Notes under the pieces: model-generated
Database searches by the model: none
What the model was told of the DNA's origin: nothing
Seen by the model: only the letters and a program-made list of their open reading frames with translations
Made by a program: the position numbers and the translations under genes
Shown: positions 26,901 to 34,832 of the stretch, piece by piece
How the letters are laid out: the number at the start of each line of letters is the position of its first letter
Position numbering within the stretch: the stretch's first letter is position 1
Source: Micavibrio aeruginosavorus EPB
GTDB taxonomy: Bacteria > Pseudomonadota > Alphaproteobacteria > Micavibrionales > Micavibrionaceae
Direction: 5' to 3'
Assembly: GCF_000348745.1 (NCBI RefSeq)
Contig: NC_020812.1
Coordinates: 939,444 to 1,003,443 of the forward strand
Length of the DNA stretch: 64,000 nt

Positions 26901-27492
26901 CGGCGGCGCCTTGAAAGGCGGGCAGACATCGTTCGACACGATTGATGGCCCGTTCACCATTGCCGAAGGGATCGTGCGTTACGATAATTTCGTGATGAAA
27001 GGTCCGGCGGCTACGATCACGAACAAGGGACAAGTGAACCTGCCCTTGTGGACGATTGATATGACCAGCACAATTGATCTGGTCGAGCCGGAAGACGCGC
27101 CGAATTTACCGGTCCGTTTCCAAGGGCCGTTGGATAAGCCGGGTAACGCGTTTGCCAACAGCGCACTGGAATCTTATGTCGGTGCCCGCATTAACCAGAA
27201 GCTTCAGAAAGAGCTTGGTGAAAAGCTTGGCGATAAATTGGGCGGTAGCGATGCGCTGAGCGGTGTTATTGGCGGATTGCTGGGCGGCTCTGCACCGAAG
27301 GCAACGGCACCAACACAACAACCGACCCCGGTGGCCGAACCGGAAGTGGCTCCGTCCGCGGGTGAAACAGAAGCTGCGCCGACGCAACCCACAGCCGAGC
27401 CGCAACCTGTGCAGCAGGAACAGAAACCCGCAATGACCCCGGAAGAAGAATTGATCCGTGGCGTTCTGGGTGGTGTGCTGGGAGGGCGTTGA
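23911..27492 (+). CDS. AsmA-family envelope protein
   Basis: A 1193-residue protein with one N-terminal TM helix (residues about 4-22) and a long periplasmic body. The N-terminal AsmA domain (WEKYKPLIQSKVEDATGYEV, PFPHLVIENLGV) and C-terminal AsmA_2 region (SDLNGQGKLSGENVVIEGFD, KGPAATITNKGQVNLPLW) are clear. AsmA/TamB/YhdP relatives bridge the periplasm and move lipids. The tail after residue 1135 is Pro/Gln/Glu-rich. Start is GTG at 23911 with GGAGAAG upstream. The gene ends four bases from the convergent ribbon-helix-helix gene. Confidence 0.88.
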   Translation: MKKIGLVAGGIVVVLLGGAVITPSFVDWEKYKPLIQSKVEDATGYEVTFGGKLDLAVLPFPHLVIENLGVSVPATAGRDAVELLSLKQAEVSVALLPLLSKRVEVNTVNLVEPVIRLEVAKDGTQTWMTEKLSAGKKDDGAGQPSGATKEQAITLDNLKIEKGTFIYADRRTAKETKLDGIDAVIKADSLSGPFKVKGDFDWNKQTIEIDAQTGRMEKGAKTLALQTIVGLPASKSEVNFSGVVALGGAPEVQGETNIKTPDLSAMIAAFTGKPNPALAKAVDVRGMLTASADEADMKTATFAFGDIKASGSIAVANLGGKNNAPMDVQVVLASDTPVNLDSFMKSSGGSGAKAAAKGDAATKKPFIPETLALPMAIDARVDATLSALSAKGATFNNVKFVVEKKAGQIRLIEQSGEMPGGGSLKSSATLAYASSTAAKTGGVVYSNPTLNFETAATAQKPVTILSAFVPDATIKSMGTLLKDSMAVTAKGTVTPTKAEVSSGSLDLGKTKVDLAGSYALDKSGKDDAAITLRGSGINIDNFIARDVKAENNAVAPAPATGAAKPMEAVIRETVSKLNLPVDLSVDAVLDNVTMRGVTYNAIRVNGSLKDNALDVKSAALEDSDGNAMSMKGTVRDLKNLAGLDIVLGGKTRDTEAMLKSFGVKTDKLPKDFGPLDLSVALAGEKPESLNFTANAKAMDGELQASGNVVNALTKPDVDKIAARVMHPNFEKLIQRFSPTYRAGVGIKKELDAYANVNLADGAYDVTGIKINLGSMALAGDVRADMKAAKPSITGKIQAGTVPLDQLVGKDPASSGSKSAGGGSSKSGDLRWSRNAINTAWMQAYNMDLAVTAKTITYGNWVLDNADLGVTLKDGTLNIAKMNAGVQGGTMALSGTVKSSAQERQPIAMDVKADFVNVALEQLASGFSGSKPIKAKGKASLNVAVKASGLSPAALISDLNGQGKLSGENVVIEGFDLAALSRSLVSTTKVFDNISGLVGGALKGGQTSFDTIDGPFTIAEGIVRYDNFVMKGPAATITNKGQVNLPLWTIDMTSTIDLVEPEDAPNLPVRFQGPLDKPGNAFANSALESYVGARINQKLQKELGEKLGDKLGGSDALSGVIGGLLGGSAPKATAPTQQPTPVAEPEVAPSAGETEAAPTQPTAEPQPVQQEQKPAMTPEEELIRGVLGGVLGGR

Positions 27493-27496
27493 ACGC

Positions 27497-27706
27497 TTAC
27501 TGCGCGTTACCCTGAATTGTTTTCAGGACAAAAACACGAAGGGCGCTGGAGAGGTTATGCTCTCCGCGCCCTTCATCTATTTCGGTGACGAGATCATTGA
27601 TCGTTTGTCCGCGTACTTCGGCGATGGATTGCAGGGCTGTCCAAAATTCATCTTCCAGCGTGATGCTGGTTTGGTGTCCTGCAATCTTTACCGAATGTTT
27701 GCGCAT
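27497..27706 (-). CDS. Small ribbon-helix-helix protein
   Basis: A 69-residue protein matching the RHH_4-type family of alphaproteobacteria: strand KHSVKIAGHQTSITLEDEFW followed by two helices and a C-terminal NLSSALRVFVL. It is probably DNA-binding, but the targets are unknown. It starts one base after the fumC stop, so the two are translationally linked. A strong terminator-like hairpin lies inside its last third (27538-27574). Confidence 0.8.
   Translation of the reverse strand: MRKHSVKIAGHQTSITLEDEFWTALQSIAEVRGQTINDLVTEIDEGRGEHNLSSALRVFVLKTIQGNAQ
27526..27574 (-). terminator. Terminator-like hairpin inside the ribbon-helix-helix gene
   Basis: A 15-bp stem with one bulge (27538-27553 with 27560-27574, six-base loop) is followed on the minus strand by GTGTTTTTG. 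It lies within codons for the C-terminal 25 residues, 40 bases before the stop. Confidence 0.65.
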
Positions 27707-27707
27707 A

Positions 27708-29144
27708 CTAGTCCCGCGGATGAACCATATCTTCCGGCTTGATCCACTGGCGGAACTGATCCTCGGTCAACAGGCCGAGGTCAATACCGGCCTGCATCAA
27801 CGTGGTGCCTTCCTTGTGGGCCTTTTTCGCGATCTTGGCGGCATTGTCGTACCCGATATGCGGGTTCAGCGCGGTGACCAGCATCAGGCTTTCATGCAGC
27901 AGCTTGCTGATCCGGTCCGTGTTGGCCTCGATCCCGACCACGCAATTGTCGGTGAAGCTGTTGCACGCATCGGCGATCAGGCGGATGGATTGCAGGACGT
28001 TGTAAATAATAACCGGCTTGAACACGTTCAGTTCGAAATGCCCGTTGCTGCCCGCGACCGTCACGGTGACATGGTTGCCCATCACTTGTGCGCACACCAT
28101 GGTCATGGCTTCGGACTGGGTCGGGTTGACCTTGCCCGGCATGATCGACGAACCCGGTTCGTTTTCCGGCAGGGAGATTTCACCAATGCCGCACCGCGGG
28201 CCGGAGCCCAGCAAGCGCACATCGTTGGCAATTTTCATCAACGACACGGCCAGCACGTTCAAAATGCCGGACAATTCAACCATGGCGTCGTGGGCGGCCA
28301 GGGCTTCGAATTTGTTTTCGGCGCTGACAAATTCCAGACCCGTAATGGTGGCCACGTGCCCGGCAAATTTATCGGCAAACCCAACTTTGCAGTTGATGCC
28401 CGTCCCAACGGCGGTGCCGCCCTGGGCCAGTTGCATCAAACGCGGCGCGGCCGTGTGAACGCGGGCGATGCCCAGTTCGATTTGCTTGGCGTAACCGGAA
28501 AATTCCTGGCCCAGCGTCATCGGGGTCGCATCCTGCAAATGGGTGCGGCCGATTTTGACGATGTTTTCAAATTCGCGGGCTTTGATATCCAGCGCGGAAT
28601 GCAGTTTTTCCAACGCGGGCAGGAGTTCATGGTGAACCTCTTCCACGGCGGCAATGTGCATCACGGTCGGGAACGTGTCATTGGACGATTGGCCCATGTT
28701 CACGTGATCGTTCGGGTGAACGGGCTTTTTGCTGCCCATATCACCGCCCAGAATTTCAATCGCGCGGTTCGAAATTACTTCGTTTGCGTTCATGTTGGTT
28801 TGCGTGCCCGATCCCGTCTGCCATACGACCAGCGGGAAATTGTCGGCCAACGTGCCATCAATGACTTCTTCGGCGGCCTGAACAATGGCGGTGCCGATTT
28901 TGGTATCCAGAATGCCCAGCTCCATGTTGGCCAGCGCCGAGGCTTTCTTCTGCACGCCCAAGGCGCGAACCAGCGGTTTCGGCATGGTTTCGGTGCCGAT
29001 CTTGAAGTTCTGCAGGGATCGCTGCGTCTGCGCGCCCCAATAATGATCGGATGGAACTTCGATTTCACCGAACGAGTCGGTTTCAATGCGGGGGGCGGCG
29101 TTACTCATGGCTGGTTTGCTCATCGGGCTGGCTTTTGCGTTCAT
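27708..29144 (-). CDS. fumC: Fumarate hydratase, class II
   Basis: Iron-independent TCA-cycle fumarase. The 478-residue protein has the superfamily signature [15 protein letters not shown] and the class II motifs [28 protein letters not shown] and [16 protein letters not shown]. Three in-frame ATGs (29144, 29123, 29108) precede the conserved region; the last gives 466 residues, nearer the family length, and no start has a clear ribosome site. It is cotranscribed with the ribbon-helix-helix gene. Confidence 0.95.
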   Translation of the reverse strand: MNAKASPMSKPAMSNAAPRIETDSFGEIEVPSDHYWGAQTQRSLQNFKIGTETMPKPLVRALGVQKKASALANMELGILDTKIGTAIVQAAEEVIDGTLADNFPLVVWQTGSGTQTNMNANEVISNRAIEILGGDMGSKKPVHPNDHVNMGQSSNDTFPTVMHIAAVEEVHHELLPALEKLHSALDIKAREFENIVKIGRTHLQDATPMTLGQEFSGYAKQIELGIARVHTAAPRLMQLAQGGTAVGTGINCKVGFADKFAGHVATITGLEFVSAENKFEALAAHDAMVELSGILNVLAVSLMKIANDVRLLGSGPRCGIGEISLPENEPGSSIMPGKVNPTQSEAMTMVCAQVMGNHVTVTVAGSNGHFELNVFKPVIIYNVLQSIRLIADACNSFTDNCVVGIEANTDRISKLLHESLMLVTALNPHIGYDNAAKIAKKAHKEGTTLMQAGIDLGLLTEDQFRQWIKPEDMVHPRD

Positions 29145-29257
29145 GGTTGTTTCAACGAAAGTTACGAGTGAGTGAAAGTCGATGAACGGTTTAGCATCCC
29201 CGTCACCCCCTCACAAGCGGAAGGGGCGGGAAAAAGTGTTTTGATTTACGTAATTGA

Positions 29258-29458
29258 TTAAGCGATGATGTCCGGCAGAAGCTGGCTTTCGATCTTCTGG
29301 ATCGTGTCCTTCAGCGTCAGCTTGCGCTTCTTCAACCGTTGCAGTTGCAGAAAATCGACCGGTTGGCGTTCCAGCAGCCGTTCAATCACTTGGTCCAGAT
29401 CACGGTGTTCGTGTTTCAGCTCGATAAGCTTTTCACGTAATGTCTCTTCGTCTTCCAT
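29258..29458 (-). CDS. DUF465/YdcH-like small helical protein
   Basis: A 66-residue protein predicted to be two antiparallel helices (LREKLIELKHEHRDLDQVI, then LQRLKKRKLTLKDTI). This is the YdcH/DUF465 pattern, common in proteobacteria and without a settled role. It is upstream of fumC on the same strand with 113 bases between. Confidence 0.82.
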   Translation of the reverse strand: MEDEETLREKLIELKHEHRDLDQVIERLLERQPVDFLQLQRLKKRKLTLKDTIQKIESQLLPDIIA

Positions 29459-29639
29459 GGGAATGCAAGCAACTCAACAAGCTGTTGTTTAAACAAGGCT
29501 ATAATATTATCAGATAATCCATTGGGATGTAAGAAGGAATTGAACTTCCGCGCGCGCGGGCGTAATCTGCGCTGGATCAAGGGGCGAAGTTCCCGTATAA
29601 CAATCTGAATATAAACGAGAAATTTAAGGCGAGGGTGTG

Positions 29640-30719
29640 ATGGCGGCGAAACGCATCGGTATTCTGACCAGTGGTGGTGATTGCGCGGGGCTGAACGCGA
29701 TTATTCGGGGCGCGGTTCATGCGGCCCATAAAAAGGGCTGGGAAACCGTTGGTATTCTGAACGGAACGGCGGGTTTGTTTAAAACGCCCCCGGCTGTGCG
29801 CACGCTGACCCCGCTCGAAATTGACGGGCAGATCATGCGTCAGGGCGGCACGATTCTGGGGACCACGAACAAGGGCAACCCGTTTGCCTTCCCCATGGCC
29901 GATGGGTCGTTGAAAGACCGTTCCAATGAAATTGTCGACGGGTTCAAGGCCCTGGGGCTGGATGCGATTATCGGTATCGGCGGCGATGGCAGCTTTGCGA
30001 TTTTGAGCAAGCTGGCGAAGCAGGGTGGCATCAACATGGTGGGCATCCCGAAAACCATTGATAACGACATTGGCATGACCGAATTTTCCGTCGGGTTTGA
30101 TACGGCGGTTGCGGTTGCGACTGAAGCGCTGGACCGTCTGCAACCCACCGCGGCCAGCCATGACCGTGTGATGATTTTGGAAGTCATGGGCCGCGACGCG
30201 GGCCATATCGCGCTGGCCGCTGGCATTGCGGGCGGGGCGGATGTCATCCTGATCCCGGAAATTCCATATAGCATCGAAAGCGTGGCGAAGAAGATCAAGG
30301 CCGTAAAGGATTCGGGGCGGAACTTTGCTCTGGTCGTTGTGTCCGAAGCAGTCAAAACGACCGATGGTGGCAAGGTTCAAACCGAATATACCGACGGCGA
30401 AAAACGCTATGGCGGCATTGGCCAGTATATCGGCGCGCAAATTGCCGAGGCGACCGGGTCCGAAACCCGTGTCACGGTGCTGGGCCACGTCCAGCGCGGC
30501 TGCCCGCCCACCTATAATGACCGTTTGCTGGGAACGGCCTTCGCCGTCAAGGCTGTCGATTTGATCGAAGAGGGTAAATTCGGGCGTATGGTGGCCTGGC
30601 AAAATCGTCAGGTTATTGATGTTGCGATCGAAGACGCCATCGCTGCTTATCAGCAGGTGGATATTGACAGCACTTTGGTGCATACTTGTCGTGCACTGGG
30701 GATTTCTTTGGGGGACTAA
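29640..30719 (+). CDS. Phosphofructokinase, PFK-A superfamily with G/K phosphoryl-donor signature
   Basis: Phosphorylates fructose 6-phosphate in glycolysis. The 359-residue enzyme has ILTSGGDCAGLN, IGIGGDGSFAI and PKTIDNDI. At the two donor-determining positions (E. coli 104 and 124) it has Gly in GGDGS and Lys in PKTIDND. Classical ATP enzymes are Gly/Gly and PPi enzymes are Asp/Lys; Gly/Lys is known in ATP-using trypanosome-like PFKs, so ATP is the better guess, though PPi use is not excluded. ATG 29640 is preferred over GTG 29637 for ribosome-site spacing (AAGGCGAGGG). Confidence 0.87.
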   Translation: MAAKRIGILTSGGDCAGLNAIIRGAVHAAHKKGWETVGILNGTAGLFKTPPAVRTLTPLEIDGQIMRQGGTILGTTNKGNPFAFPMADGSLKDRSNEIVDGFKALGLDAIIGIGGDGSFAILSKLAKQGGINMVGIPKTIDNDIGMTEFSVGFDTAVAVATEALDRLQPTAASHDRVMILEVMGRDAGHIALAAGIAGGADVILIPEIPYSIESVAKKIKAVKDSGRNFALVVVSEAVKTTDGGKVQTEYTDGEKRYGGIGQYIGAQIAEATGSETRVTVLGHVQRGCPPTYNDRLLGTAFAVKAVDLIEEGKFGRMVAWQNRQVIDVAIEDAIAAYQQVDIDSTLVHTCRALGISLGD

Positions 30720-30725
30720 TCCAAC

Positions 30726-31256
30726 ATGCTGTATGTCCAGCAATCACTGAACAAGGATGAAGAGCTCGTTTATGTCGGGCATTTCCACTGGATGTATAAC
30801 GTCCAGGCGGTGATGGCGATTGTCTGGGGCGTTGTTGGATGCATTGCCGTGATCGTCGGTGGTGTTTACGTCTGGGACAATTACATGGGCGGTCTGGATG
30901 CGGATACGTATCTGGGCAAAATCCGTGAACTGCATCCGGCCATTCGCCTGGGCGCGTTTCTCGTGTTTGTTCTCAGCCTGCTGCGCTTTGCACAGATGAT
31001 GGTGGTGAAGGCCACGACTGAAATTGCGGTCACAACATCCCGTTTGATTTTCAAACGCGGTCTGGTTGCCCGCTATGTCGGGGAGATGAGCATCGACCGG
31101 ATTGAGGGCGTGAACGTCCTGCAAACCATTCTGGGCCGTATCTTCAACTATGGCCGCGTCATGGTCCGCGGTATGGGCGTGGGCGAGGTGATCCTGCCCC
31201 CGATTGCGGACCCGATCGCCTTCCGTAAAGCGATCGACCGGGCGAAGAGCATCTGA
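30726..31256 (+). CDS. Bacterial PH-domain (bPH2/DUF304) membrane protein
   Basis: A 176-residue inner-membrane protein with two TM helices (about 30-50 and 75-92) followed by a bPH2 domain containing the diagnostic TTSRLIFKRGLVARYVGEMSID and ILGRIFNYGRVMVRG segments. The biochemical role of this family is unsettled. It starts six bases after the phosphofructokinase stop, suggesting one operon. Confidence 0.82.
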   Translation: MLYVQQSLNKDEELVYVGHFHWMYNVQAVMAIVWGVVGCIAVIVGGVYVWDNYMGGLDADTYLGKIRELHPAIRLGAFLVFVLSLLRFAQMMVVKATTEIAVTTSRLIFKRGLVARYVGEMSIDRIEGVNVLQTILGRIFNYGRVMVRGMGVGEVILPPIADPIAFRKAIDRAKSI

Positions 31257-31453
31257 TTCGCATTTTGCTGATCTAATTCTTAATAATTTAACGGCCAATC
31301 TCTCCGCCAGAGCGTGTGCGGGGGTATGCTGTTTCATCATAACCGTTTGAAACTTAATATTTTTGCTTTCCGCCCCTTATCCCATTGTATGGTAAAGCTC
31401 TGTTAACCAATTGGCGCGACAATATAAGGGTGTGCAAAGGAGTCCGACTTATT

Positions 31454-33223
31454 ATGTCCGCGCGTTTCTCTCGCCGTTTTTTCAAATCACTGATGATTGC
31501 CGGGGCCAGTGTCGCCATCGGCATCGGTGCGGCGCAATATGCGCAGGCGGAAAGCGTTGTCGGGCCGACCAATCCGTCTTTGAAAATGGCGGCTTTGCCC
31601 TTTGCCAATATCGGTGAAAACCGAATTATTCGGACGGAAATTGCGACGAAGCTCTCTTCCGGTTCTGTTGATGGGCGGACCTTCCGCAATCCTGATGCGA
31701 TGCAGGCCGCTTATGCCGGACGCAATGGTGAACCGTTGTGGATTGGGCGGAGCGGAGCGGCGGATCATATCGCCGATTTCATCACTGTGCTGGAAGAATC
31801 ATGGACGCACGGTTTGAACCCGGAACAATATCACCTGACTCAAATCAAAACCCTCGCGGGGTCTGACAGCCCGCAGGACAGAGCGCATCTGGACCTGTTG
31901 ATCAGTGATGCCGTGATGCGCTATGGCCAGGATGTGACCGGTATGCGCGTGGCCCCCGATCGCATTCGTCAGAAAGCCGAATATTGGCGCCAGCCAATGG
32001 CTGCGGGTGATGTGTTGATGCAGGTGTCTGCGTCCGATGATCCGGCCGATATGTTAGAGGATCTTGCGCCGCAGGGGTCGTTATATGATCGCTTGCGCGA
32101 TGAATTGGTGACGCTCAGCCGTTCACCCGAACGCGCGGCCGAGGAGGCCGGGCCAGTGAATTTCGGTGGCGGATTGTTGCGCCCGGGTGAGTATCATAAG
32201 AATGTTCCAAAACTGCGCGCCCGCATGGGGCAGACCCATGATCCCATGTATGGCCCGGAAAATTTATATGATGATGAACTGGCCGCCGCGGTTATGAAGT
32301 TTCAGGCTCAGCATGGCTTGTCCGCTGATGGCGTTCTGGGGCCAAAAACGCTGGCTTTTATGAACCAGTCCGTACGCGACAAGATGGAACAGATTATCGT
32401 GAATCTGGAACGCTTGCGCTGGCTGGAGCAGGAAAAACCGCATCGTTATATTCTGGTCAATATTCCATCGGCAACCTTATGGGCGGTTGAAGGGAATTCC
32501 GTCGAAGCCCAGATGCCCGTGATCGTGGGTCGCAAAGATCGCCCGACAAAAAGCTTCACAACCGAAATCACGGGTATTCGGTTCAACCCGAAATGGAACG
32601 TGCCGACCACAATCAAGACCAAGGATTACCTCCCGCGGTTGAAAGAAGATCCGTATTATCTGCAGGATAAGGGGATTGAGGTTTACCGCGTGATTGAAGG
32701 GCGCCGTGAAACGGTTGATCCGGCGTCTGTCGATTGGGCCAATATGACCCGGTCCGATCTGGCGCGGCTGAACATGCAACAGGGGGCCGGCGATAATAAC
32801 GCGCTGGGGCGCATCCGCGTGTTGATGCCGAACCAGTACGATATTTATCTGCACGATACCAATTCGCCGGGTCTGTTTGCCAACAATGACCGGACGCTCA
32901 GTTCCGGTTGTGTCCGTATGGCCGACCCGGAAAAGGTGGCCCGCTTTATCCTCGGCCCCAATCCGGGGTGGAGTGACGAGCGGATGCATGGGCTGATCGC
33001 GCGTGGATCGACATCCGAGGTCAAGGCGGAGGAGAAGCTTCCCGTCTATTTCCTGTACCAGACCGTCTGGTTGGATAACCGGGGGCAATTGGTCTATGGG
33101 CCGGACATTTATAGCGAGGACCAGCGTCTTCTGTCCGTCCTAAAGGATATGAAAGCCTATGCGATTCCGGATAGGGACGGGGTGAAATTCGCCGCCATTT
33201 CCCAGAATCCTATCGTTCAATAG
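31454..33223 (+). CDS. L,D-transpeptidase, YcbB/LdtD-like
   Basis: Forms 3-3 cross-links in peptidoglycan or attaches proteins to it. The 589-residue protein has a signal peptide (cleavage near QAESV), an internal scaffold, a peptidoglycan-binding PG_binding_1 domain (AVMKFQAQHGLSADGVLGPKT) and a C-terminal YkuD domain with His in IYLHDTNSPGLF and catalytic Cys486 in SSGCVRM. The start at 31454 follows AAGGAG by 11 bases. A CCAATTGG palindrome (31407-31414) lies 40 bases before the start. It is directly upstream of a YcbK-like gene, as in enterobacteria. Confidence 0.92.
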   Translation: MSARFSRRFFKSLMIAGASVAIGIGAAQYAQAESVVGPTNPSLKMAALPFANIGENRIIRTEIATKLSSGSVDGRTFRNPDAMQAAYAGRNGEPLWIGRSGAADHIADFITVLEESWTHGLNPEQYHLTQIKTLAGSDSPQDRAHLDLLISDAVMRYGQDVTGMRVAPDRIRQKAEYWRQPMAAGDVLMQVSASDDPADMLEDLAPQGSLYDRLRDELVTLSRSPERAAEEAGPVNFGGGLLRPGEYHKNVPKLRARMGQTHDPMYGPENLYDDELAAAVMKFQAQHGLSADGVLGPKTLAFMNQSVRDKMEQIIVNLERLRWLEQEKPHRYILVNIPSATLWAVEGNSVEAQMPVIVGRKDRPTKSFTTEITGIRFNPKWNVPTTIKTKDYLPRLKEDPYYLQDKGIEVYRVIEGRRETVDPASVDWANMTRSDLARLNMQQGAGDNNALGRIRVLMPNQYDIYLHDTNSPGLFANNDRTLSSGCVRMADPEKVARFILGPNPGWSDERMHGLIARGSTSEVKAEEKLPVYFLYQTVWLDNRGQLVYGPDIYSEDQRLLSVLKDMKAYAIPDRDGVKFAAISQNPIVQ

Positions 33224-33272
33224 AAAATAACCTTTGTTTTTCAGCGCACTAATCTGCGCCCTTGTTGCTGTG

Positions 33273-33306
33273 GACCCGAAGTCATAAAATTGGCTTCGGG
33301 TCTTTA
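33273..33306 (+). terminator. Weak terminator between the L,D-transpeptidase and YcbK-like genes
   Basis: A 9-bp stem (33273-33281 with 33294-33302), 12-base loop, then TTTA. It may set the ratio of the two gene products. Confidence 0.5.
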
Positions 33307-33371
33307 CATAGGGTCCCTCAGAGGCAATACTCCTGCCTCGCATCTCTGAAACAACAAAGGTTAAAAGAGAA

Positions 33372-33959
33372 ATGCTTTTCGACAATGAAAATGGCGTGTC
33401 GCCATTGATCGGTCGGCGTGAAGTTCTGAAGTTCGGCATGATGGCTGCGGTCACTGGGGCTGGTGGATGTTTGATGTCCGCGCCCGCACTGGCGGCGCTG
33501 AAAATGCCCAAGGCTGACTCTTATCGCGTTACCATTCACAATGCCCATACGAACGAAAGCTTCAATGGGGTGTACCGGATCGGCAATCGTTACTTGCCGG
33601 ATGCGTTTGAACGTCTGAACGTCGTTCTGCGCGATTTCCGTACCAACGAAGTATTCCCGATCGATCCGCGTGCGATTGATATCCTGTTCGTCCTGCAACA
33701 GAAAATTGGCAAGAACCAGCCGTTGGAAATTCTGTCGGGCTACCGCTCGCCGAAAACCAACTCCATGTTGCGTAAGGCCAGTGGCGGGGTGGCTAAAAAC
33801 TCCCTCCATATGGTTGGACAGGCGATCGATATTCGGGCCCCGGGCTATTCCACACGCCGCCTGCGCGATCAGGCCATCAGCCTGAAGGCTGGCGGGGTTG
33901 GTTATTATTCCCGCAGTGACTTCGTCCATGTGGACACGGGCAAGGTTCGAAGCTGGTAA
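33372..33959 (+). CDS. Tat-exported DUF882/YcbK-like peptidase M15 family protein
   Basis: A 195-residue protein with a twin-arginine signal (GRREVLKFG) and an M15_2/DUF882 domain: ILSGYRSPKTN, then SLHMVGQAIDIR and DFVHVDTG, which supply the His, Asp and His that bind zinc in the related MepA and VanX peptidases. Likely trims peptidoglycan in the periplasm, possibly with the adjacent L,D-transpeptidase. AAAGAG lies before the ATG. A terminator follows directly. Confidence 0.9.
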   Translation: MLFDNENGVSPLIGRREVLKFGMMAAVTGAGGCLMSAPALAALKMPKADSYRVTIHNAHTNESFNGVYRIGNRYLPDAFERLNVVLRDFRTNEVFPIDPRAIDILFVLQQKIGKNQPLEILSGYRSPKTNSMLRKASGGVAKNSLHMVGQAIDIRAPGYSTRRLRDQAISLKAGGVGYYSRSDFVHVDTGKVRSW

Positions 33960-33969
33960 TAAGTTTTAA

Positions 33970-33995
33970 AAAACGGCCAATCGGGCCGTTTTTTT
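33970..33995 (+). terminator. Terminator after the YcbK-like gene
   Basis: A 9-bp stem (33970-33978 with 33984-33992), five-base loop and a T7 run. Confidence 0.88.
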
Positions 33996-34021
33996 ATGGC
34001 CGCATCATATAAAGTCAAATC

Positions 34022-34771
34022 ATGGAAAGCTGGCGCGATCATGGAATTGTTCTGGCCGTCCGCGCGCATGGCGAGGGCGGGGCGGTGGTTTCGGTTTTAA
34101 CCGAAACCTATGGCCGCCACGCGGGGTATGTGCGCGGGGCGGGATCATCACGCCTGCGCGGTATTCTGGAACCCGGTAATCTGGTGCAGGCGGAATGGCG
34201 GTCCCGCGTCGCCGATCAGTTGGGCAGCTTTGCCATTGAACCTGAACGGGCCATCACGGGGCCGTTGCTGGGTGATCCGCTGAAGCTGGCGGCGCTGACC
34301 TCAGCCTGCGCGTTGTGTGATTTTGCCCTGCCGGAGCGGGAGGCGCACCCCGGCCTGTTCCATGGTTTGCTTGCCTTGCTGGATACTATGGGCAATGACG
34401 ATATCTGGGCGGCGGCTTATGTCATGTGGGAAATTGCCTTTATGCGGGAGCTGGGGTTTGGCCTCGATTTCTCCCGCTGTGTTGCCGGGGGGGATTCCAG
34501 CCGTCTGGCCTATATCAGCCCCAAATCCGGCCGCGCGGTCAGTGTGGATGCCGCGGCCCCTTATAAGGAAAAGCTTCTGCCCTTGCCGGGTTTTTTGAAA
34601 TCGCCCGGGCTGGATGGTGCGGGGTTGGCCGGGCGGGATGATGTCCTGACGGGTTTGAAAATGACGGCTTATTTTCTGGAACATTGGGTCTTTGTCCACC
34701 ATACGCGGGGACTGCCTGAACCACGCCTGATCCTGCAAGACCGGTTTGAACGGATGGGCCAGGCGGCCTGA
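34022..34771 (+). CDS. recO: DNA repair protein RecO
   Basis: RecO loads RecA on SSB-coated DNA in RecFOR gap repair. The 249-residue protein has the N-terminal OB fold (GIVLAVRAHGEGGAVVSVLTE, YVRGAGSSRLRGILEPGN) and the helical C-terminal region with ELGFGLDFSRCVAGGD. Only one cysteine of a zinc knuckle is obvious, as in many alphaproteobacterial forms. It precedes parC by 61 bases. Confidence 0.92.
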   Translation: MESWRDHGIVLAVRAHGEGGAVVSVLTETYGRHAGYVRGAGSSRLRGILEPGNLVQAEWRSRVADQLGSFAIEPERAITGPLLGDPLKLAALTSACALCDFALPEREAHPGLFHGLLALLDTMGNDDIWAAAYVMWEIAFMRELGFGLDFSRCVAGGDSSRLAYISPKSGRAVSVDAAAPYKEKLLPLPGFLKSPGLDGAGLAGRDDVLTGLKMTAYFLEHWVFVHHTRGLPEPRLILQDRFERMGQAA

Positions 34772-34832
34772 ACCGGGGGAAAACTGCGCAAATCCGCTGG
34801 TTTTTTGGCTTGGGGGGCGGTAAATTCCGGCC

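Noticed and set aside
27585-29171. 528-codon plus-strand frame opposite fumC
   Set aside because: fumC on the other strand carries full family motifs; this frame reads as a His/Gln/Arg-rich shadow.
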